This document shows positions 58,079 to 64,000 of a stretch of DNA of 64,000 bases, piece after piece (within the stretch, counting starts at the first letter, position 1; each line of letters opens with the position of its first letter). Origin of the DNA: Zygnema cylindricum. Taxonomy: Eukaryota > Streptophyta > Zygnematophyceae > Zygnematales > Zygnemataceae. The stretch covers positions 1 through 64,000 of the forward strand of contig JBBHKE010000719.1 of assembly GCA_037447655.1 (NCBI GenBank), read 5' to 3'. The notes beneath the pieces are model-generated. The model was not told the origin of the DNA, made no database searches, and saw only the letters and a program-made list of their open reading frames with translations. The position numbers and the translations under genes are program-made.

Positions 58079-58558
58079 TTAATCAGAATTGATTCGAGAG
58101 AATAGGGATAAAATCCAGAGTCCTGAATCGGGAATTGTGAATGACACCAATTGTTGGTTAAATTCCTTGTTGTCAGATATTGTCTTGTGAACCTCAAACT
58201 TGAGGTTAGAATCTGTTTCATTTAGTGATAAATCTAAGAAATTTTGATCCACTCCCCGCCGGAGTTTAGCAATCGGTAATAATCTATCATTGTATTCCTC
58301 TTCCCACTGCTTCGAAATAGTGAATTGCTGGATCTTTTTGGCTATATTGGTTGAGCTGTCAAAGAGTTTTGTGGGAGTGGATATTACATATACAAGGTAA
58401 CAGCCGGACACAAGAGCATTTGTCTTTCCCTGATTCCATAAATTTAAGGGAACCACCACATTGGTTCCTTCGGGATCTTCGGGGTCTTTGACAATGAACT
58501 GCTCCTTCCACACACTCAATCCCATATTTAGTCGGGTCCACGTTGCCGTTCCCAACAA
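58079..58558 (-). pseudogene. Conserved-looking folded fragment, unknown family
   Basis: A 159-codon frame with a balanced, globular composition (GLSVWKEQFIVKDPEDPEG, VSGCYLVYVISTPTKLFD, IQQFTISKQWEEEYNDRLL) to a stop at 58079. A related upstream frame at 58693-58881 (DYKALSVALIVKGPTISSLT) seems to be the same protein separated by frame breaks. I do not recognise the family. Confidence 0.35.
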
Positions 58559-60539
58559 AATTTCAAACTACTTACCTTCTACCACGAAGAACGGAAGCTA
58601 AATCCAGATTCGTTATCTTGCGTTATATGAAAATTAAATTTCTATGGCCTTGATAATTCCATGGACTGGATAGCTTTTGCTGCTAATGGTACTCAGACAG
58701 ATGTTGCTTGGACAAATTTATGACCGGAGCTCTTGTGGCATGTGCTGTAAAGCAGAGGAGGTGAGCAGATTTGGCAGCGGCTTGGTATCGACCATTCGAT
58801 ATCATTTGTAGCCGTTAAGCTTGAAATTGTCGGTCCTTTCACAATGAGAGCCACCGATAACGCCTTGTAATCATTATCCATTATAGGGGTTTTGGGTTTC
58901 GAGGATAAATAGACGACTTTGGGCTAATTCCCCAAAGCTATTTTTTCCCTCCCCAAAATCGATTTCCTCTCTCAGTGCCTGAATGATAACTTATTCAAGG
59001 AAATTATGACAAGAGGCCAAAGTCAGGGCGTGGGTGAAGGCGAAAGGCATTAGGTGCCGTACTAGCATGACAACCGATTTGGAAGAAGGGGATTGGGACT
59101 CGGGCGTTTCTTTGTCTTTTTCATCATCTTCGGCATCAGAATCTGTGGTCGGAGGGGTGTTGGGAGGGTTATCATCCGAATGTTGAACCAGGTATTTCTC
59201 GAACCATTCTTAATCACTTTGCTTATCAAGGTCATTCTTTCCCAACTGTTTCTGTTTATCCGCGTGAAAATGTTCGAAACTCGGAGGCAACTTCTTTTTA
59301 GGTGGTCGAAGAGGTGGTTGAGCTGGCTTGATGCCGAGGCCGATATCACTATTGAGAATTACAGCCTCGGGAGTAAAAGATAACGGTCCAGTTACTTTGC
59401 TGTTGTGTTCCCTCTAATTTATTTTTTGCCTATCTTTGCGTTGCTCCGTGGTAGAATCGCAAAGCTGTCGACGGCTGTCACCCACTCCCACAATCCAGGC
59501 TCCAGACATGAAGGTCTAGGCGTGGTGAGCCTTAGGAGGCTCTATATCCCAACCCATAACATCATCATCATGTCCACCCGATGTGGCTTCCAGTTCAAGC
59601 TCAGCAAGCTTTTGTAGTAACTCCTGTTTCTTTCGTTGGAGTTTTTAAGCGGCTGTTAGAGCAAAGTCAGGGAGCCAAATTCTAAGCGTAGCGCTGCCAA
59701 TTATACAGCCATTGCGGCTAGTTGCTCGCTCTGCTGTTGGATGGTATTCTCCAGGGTTAGTCTTGCTTGAGTTGTTGGCATTTTTTCGTCGTCCATGGTG
59801 CGACGCCCCCAAGGATAAAAGAGCTGAAGGGGAAGAGGATTCACGACAGTCTCCCCTCCGCCGTTAAATAGAGCGTATTGCATCATCTCTTTCAGAACCC
59901 CATTTTTCGAGAAGCATTGCCCCTCCTTGTGTCACATGAAACCAAAAGCCTCACACTTAAAGCCGTCGGTGGTGTATTTGCTCCTTAACTCATTTGAGAT
60001 CTCGCATCATCAAATACTAGGAGTTTAATCTATCACAACTGAGCTTGTGACATTTTGGCAGTTTTTGACCAAAGAGTGGGGCGGTAGTTGTCCTTGGTTA
60101 CAAGCAGTTTGTGTTCCGATCCTCCTCTTTGTTTTCATTCCATCTGTTTCTTGGTTCTTTCAACACTCACCTTTTCCCATTAATTATGCTTTAGGGCAAG
60201 TTTGGGTTTGAGCTTCCGTGGGGAGTGCTTCCACCCATGACCGGTTTGCTAATAGTTCAGACAATTGTACAAGAAGACTCGGTCGTCGGCCCCTATGGCT
60301 GGTTCTCATCTGCTATCAATCACCTGCTTTCCCTTAAGCTTTCGCCAAGCTAAAAGTTCTGCTGTTCATCCTTCTCAAAAGGCAATTCTTAGGCAAATCT
60401 GGCAGAATTTCCTCTGGTTTTGGCGGTAAGCGCCTTTTCCTTGGCTTCACTATGAACGAACTGCTCGTAGAGTTTAAAAGTGACCAACAAAATTTCCTAA
60501 GCAGATGGATTGATATCCTGGATGGCCTGTCTTGCAATC

Positions 60540-61250
60540 TAATTGTCGAGAGCAGTATGCCCCATGGGCCCGAAAAAATTCTGGACTGCGATGAAATAAT
60601 TGGTGGCTATAGCCTGAAGATTGATGGTGGAAAGTTGGTGGCTATAGCCGGAAGATCGATGGTGGAAAGTTTTTTCTTTTGACAAAAGCTAGACAGTCTG
60701 TTAAAAAGAGTCTGTGGTGTCTCACTTTTCAGACACCAGAATTCCGTAAACTCTTTTATAGCAGATTCATTCCTCTCGGTGTAGAGGAGCCTCCAGATGT
60801 TCAAAAGAGTAGTGCAAGGTGTTGGGTTGGCAACCATTTTGGTGGCAGCTTCAGCAGCTTGTATTGCTTGGAGCTTATTCACATAAGCTTGCCCCTGTTC
60901 TTGTAATTTCATATCATTGGTGAAGGTAGGGGTGACGGGGGCGGCCGCAGCTGCAACCAAACTTTCCTCCGCTTGCAAATCTGCCGCATCCGGAAGCGGG
61001 TCAAAAATCTTGATGCTAGATGCCATCAAGATGGGTTGTCGCTCCTTATAGTCTGCCAGAGCTCCCCTAGAGAGATAGTTGACCATCATCGCGAAAAGGG
61101 TAGTTTCGAAGTCATCTGGAATTGCCCCTTCTTTGTATTTATTGATCTCGGATAGGGTGAAAGATTTCCACAACAATTCGAAATAAAAAAAGGCTATTCT
61201 CGAACTATCCTCGTAAAGATCCGAAAATCTCTTATCTCTTTCTCTTCCTC
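60540..61250 (-). pseudogene. Gag-like helical protein fragment
   Basis: RFSDLYEDSSRIAFFYFELL leads into LSEINKYKEGAIPDDFETTL, an Ala-rich stretch (EESLVAAAAAPVTPTF), TEFWCLKSETPQTLFNRLSS, and after a frame shift QAIATNYFIAVQNFFGPMGH. The helical, charged character and the sequence order resemble a capsid-type protein. A 30-bp tandem duplication (near 60610-60670) caused the frame shift. Confidence 0.4.
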
Positions 61251-61281
61251 TACGAGATTGGTGAATTGTGGCGAGGCCGGT

Positions 61282-62370
61282 CTAGTGGGGTTGACAAACT
61301 GAGCCGGAGAAACTGCTCCTGGATCTACACCTTATAGATCTGAACCGCATCATCCTTTGATAAGAAGGGCGGGGGTAACAGCTGTGACCCCCCCCCACCA
61401 CAAAGAATGGTCTTGCTATTAAAAGAGGTGTTGGATTTCTTGCTCCTCTATATCCAGGATAGTATTGTTCCTCCTTTATAATTGTTTCCATTAATGGGAT
61501 GTGGAGACGAGGTTTGTTCAAAGGTCTTTGTGGAATGGACGGTGTGGGAGACGGAGACTGTTGGGGCCCTGTAGGATAAGGCGTCTGTCTCCAGGTTTGC
61601 CTCCTAGATGTCTCCGGAGGTTGAGTTCGTGAGCTGGTAGAAGGAGAACGCCTATGAGGAGGTGAGTAGGCGGGGACGGCATGTTTGTATGGTAAGACAG
61701 GCGAGTCCGATGACCCACGGACTGCTCCAATTGGAGAAAAGGATGGCGAAAGAGAAGAGGCGTGAGGTGGTGATGGTGGAGGAGTGGAAAGTTCGAGGGA
61801 AATGTGTAGTCTCCGGTCTGGTTGTAGTTGCACCACGACCTCCACATTGGAAGATCCCGCCATTGAGACAAAGGTAGGACAATCAGTGGTAGCGGCTGCA
61901 AAGTTACGCGGTAGATCTACACTCAACCCCTCTCCGTTAGGCCTTATTATTTCCTCCTCTTCCCGCTGAAGAGGAGATTCCGGTCTAGGTCCCGGTGAAG
62001 TCCTTAGAGCTTGCGTCGCAAGAGGAGTTGCCTGACCTTGAGGTTGTCCTCCAGATGAGGGACCTGTCCTATGAGGAAGAGCTACTTGTCCACTAAGGAT
62101 CCCTCGTGATCTCCGTCTAGCCTCTCCAATGAGGAGCAGTTCCTGTTCCAAGGCCTTTTCCCTTTCCTTTTCAAGAGCCTCCAAGTCTATGGTGACACGT
62201 TTGGCCCCCGCCATAGTGTGACTCTGTGACCGTAGGATATCAACCAGTTTCTGTGTGGTGCTCACCACTAGCGAGAGATCCGCAATCCCCAAACCCGGTA
62301 CCTCAGGGTCTGAGGGTCTCGAACACCACAACCCTTCGGAAGGTCGAACAACCGGTGCTGATGGAGACAT
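61282..62370 (-). CDS. Pro/Ser-rich protein with a short coiled coil, unknown (element D)
   Basis: An uninterrupted 362-codon frame from ATG (62368-62370) to TAG (61282-61284). Residues about 55-90 form a charged helix (VTIDLEALEKEREKALEQEL). The rest is rich in Pro, Ser, Arg and Gln (SPTPSIPQRPLNKPRLHIPL) and probably disordered, with an Arg-rich end. No enzyme motif. It lies first in the chain of minus-strand remnants, just inside the satellite, and could be the N-terminal part of the element structural protein. It could also be a chance long frame, but its plain amino acid composition argues for a real former gene. Confidence 0.4.
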   Translation of the reverse strand: MSPSAPVVRPSEGLWCSRPSDPEVPGLGIADLSLVVSTTQKLVDILRSQSHTMAGAKRVTIDLEALEKEREKALEQELLLIGEARRRSRGILSGQVALPHRTGPSSGGQPQGQATPLATQALRTSPGPRPESPLQREEEEIIRPNGEGLSVDLPRNFAAATTDCPTFVSMAGSSNVEVVVQLQPDRRLHISLELSTPPPSPPHASSLSPSFSPIGAVRGSSDSPVLPYKHAVPAYSPPHRRSPSTSSRTQPPETSRRQTWRQTPYPTGPQQSPSPTPSIPQRPLNKPRLHIPLMETIIKEEQYYPGYRGARNPTPLLIARPFFVVGGGHSCYPRPSYQRMMRFRSIRCRSRSSFSGSVCQPH

Positions 62371-62680
62371 GGAGCTCGGAGAGATTGAGTCGGAAGGGAA
62401 GATGACTCCTCTTTAGGTCAAGGAGAAAACCTGCCCTTGCTGTCTCGATGGTCGAACCGGTGCACTCTTTTGGGCTCTGGTAACCCCTGCTTGCTGGATT
62501 TTTCCCTGGCTCGGGCCCGATAGGTCGCCCTGCCCCTAGACGGTCTGCTCGTTGCAGTGTCCTGAGATTAGGTGGGCTGCTGGTGTGAAGTTGATGACAT
62601 ACCTTGTTGCTCCCGAACTGAGGTTGAAGAGTTGCTCTCGGACGAACTGCTCAGTATTACAACTACACCTGCCAACTCTT

Positions 62681-64000
62681 ACCGATCGATCGCCGCCAAC
62701 AATCCTCGACCGATCGATCACCGCTGATGAGCCTGAACCGATCGATTGCCGCCGACGATCCTTGACGGATTGATAGCTGCCGACGATCCTCCCCGATTGA
62801 TCGCTGACAACGATCCTCGATGGATCGATCGCCGTTGACGATCCTCGATCGATCGATCGCCGCCAACGATCCTTGATCAATCGATCGTGGCCGACGATCC
62901 ATGATTGATCGATTGCCGCCGACGATCCTCGACCAATTGATCTTTGCCGACGATCCTCGACTGATCGATCGCCTCTGACAATCCTTGATCTACCGATCGC
63001 CGTCAACGATCCTCGACCGATCGATTCGTGCCGATTATCCTCGACCGATCGATCATCGCCGACAATCCTCTCTGATTGATTGCCGCCGACGATCCTCGAT
63101 GAATCGATCGGCGCTAATGATCCTCGATCAATCTATCGTTGCTGACGACCCTTGATCGATCGATCGTTATTGACAACCCTTGATCGATCGTCACTGACAA
63201 TCCTCGCGTGATCAATCATTGCCTACGATCCTCAATCGATCGATTGCCGCCGATGATCTTCGGTCGATCGATCGTCGTTGATGATCCGTGATGGATTGAT
63301 TGCCATCGACATTACTCGATCGATCGATCGCTCTCAATGATCCTCGATCGATCGATCGCCGTCGACGATCCTCGGTCGATCGATCGTTGCTGACAATCCT
63401 CCCACGATTGATCGCCGCCAACGATCCTCGCTTGATAGATCGCCGCCGACGATCCTCGACTGATTGATCGTTGCTGACAACCCTCGCTCGATCGATTGCC
63501 GCTGACGACCCTCGATCGATTGATCGCCGTCGACGATCCTCCACTGATCGATCGCTGCCGACGATCCTCAATCAATCGATCCTCGGCGACGATCCACCAT
63601 CGATCGATCGTGGCCGACAATCGTCAATCGAGCGATCGTCGCCGACGATCCTCAATCAATCAATTTCCGCCGATGATCCTCGGTCGATCAATTGCCGCTG
63701 ACGATCCTCGGTCGATCGATAGCCGCCGACGATCCTATGTCGATTGATCGCCGCTGACGACCCTCAATCGATCGATCGCCGCCGAGGATCCTTGACCGAT
63801 CGATCGCCGCCGAGGATCCTTGACCGATCGATTGCCGCCAAGGATCCTAGGTTGATCAATCGCCGCCAACGATCCTCAACCGATTGATCGCCTTTAACAA
63901 TCCTTGATCTACCGATCGCCGGTGACGATCCTCGACCGATCGATTCCCGCCGACGATCCTCGACCAATCGATTGCCCCCGACAATCCTCGACCGATCGAT
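62681..64000. repeat. 28-bp satellite, block 3, runs past the window end
   Basis: At least 46 units of the same satellite. The three blocks together hold about 3.5 kb of array once the two intervening elements are removed. The right border is outside the window. Confidence 0.93.

Larger units (their letters stand above)
55243..62680 (-). mobile_element. Decayed coding element D inside the satellite, unclassified
   Basis: Between satellite blocks 2 and 3 lies about 7.4 kb with minus-strand coding remnants in this order: a Pro-rich protein (61282-62370), a Gag-like helical protein (about 60540-61250), a folded fragment (58079-58558), a PHD-like finger (57037-57222) and a frame holding NIRSWGG (56474-56890). 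No LTRs are seen at its borders. A retroelement or a domesticated-looking transposon are both possible. Confidence 0.45.

Overview
The window is nuclear DNA from a streptophyte (a land plant or close algal relative). The only conventional host gene is a six-exon nuclear gene for the plastid-type pyruvate dehydrogenase E1-alpha subunit, encoded with an N-terminal extension that looks like a transit peptide. The long introns, intron-bearing transposon genes, Ty1/copia elements and dense nested repeats point to a large, repeat-rich genome. I cannot name the species. One 10-base assembly gap lies at 20038-20047.

Layout. 1-1494: end of a Ty1/copia element (RNase H plus 3' LTR). 1495-8642: no host gene; two TA-flanked inverted-repeat elements and a five-unit tandem repeat. 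8643-14435 (minus): plastid PDH E1-alpha, with a G-box-bearing upstream region near 14750. 15305-23140: nested foldback and inverted-repeat DNA elements. 23771-31596: a solo LTR, an LTR mosaic and a nearly complete but decayed minus-strand copia element (A2). 31662-36839: small inverted-repeat elements and unassigned AT-rich DNA. 36840-42560: a large DNA transposon candidate with a spliced, uninterrupted pogo/Tigger-like transposase, two open frames of unknown function and clusters of a GCGACGA motif. 42561-46564: low-complexity and short tandem repeats. 46565-64000: a 28-bp satellite array split into three blocks by a copia element (B, 46837-53355) and by a decayed coding element carrying a PHD-like zinc finger (about 55243-62680).

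The host gene would supply the E1-alpha chain of the plastid pyruvate dehydrogenase complex, which makes acetyl-CoA for fatty acid synthesis. Everything else recognisable is mobile or repetitive. The nesting gives relative ages: the satellite is older than element B, and element B is older than two solo LTRs inside it, each bounded by a perfect 5-bp target duplication. Two copia elements share a primer site complementary to the anticodon arm of plant initiator tRNA-Met, and that site overlaps the gag start codon.

All coordinates, splice junctions and repeat pairings were read by eye. No database search or alignment was run, so family names rest on motifs.
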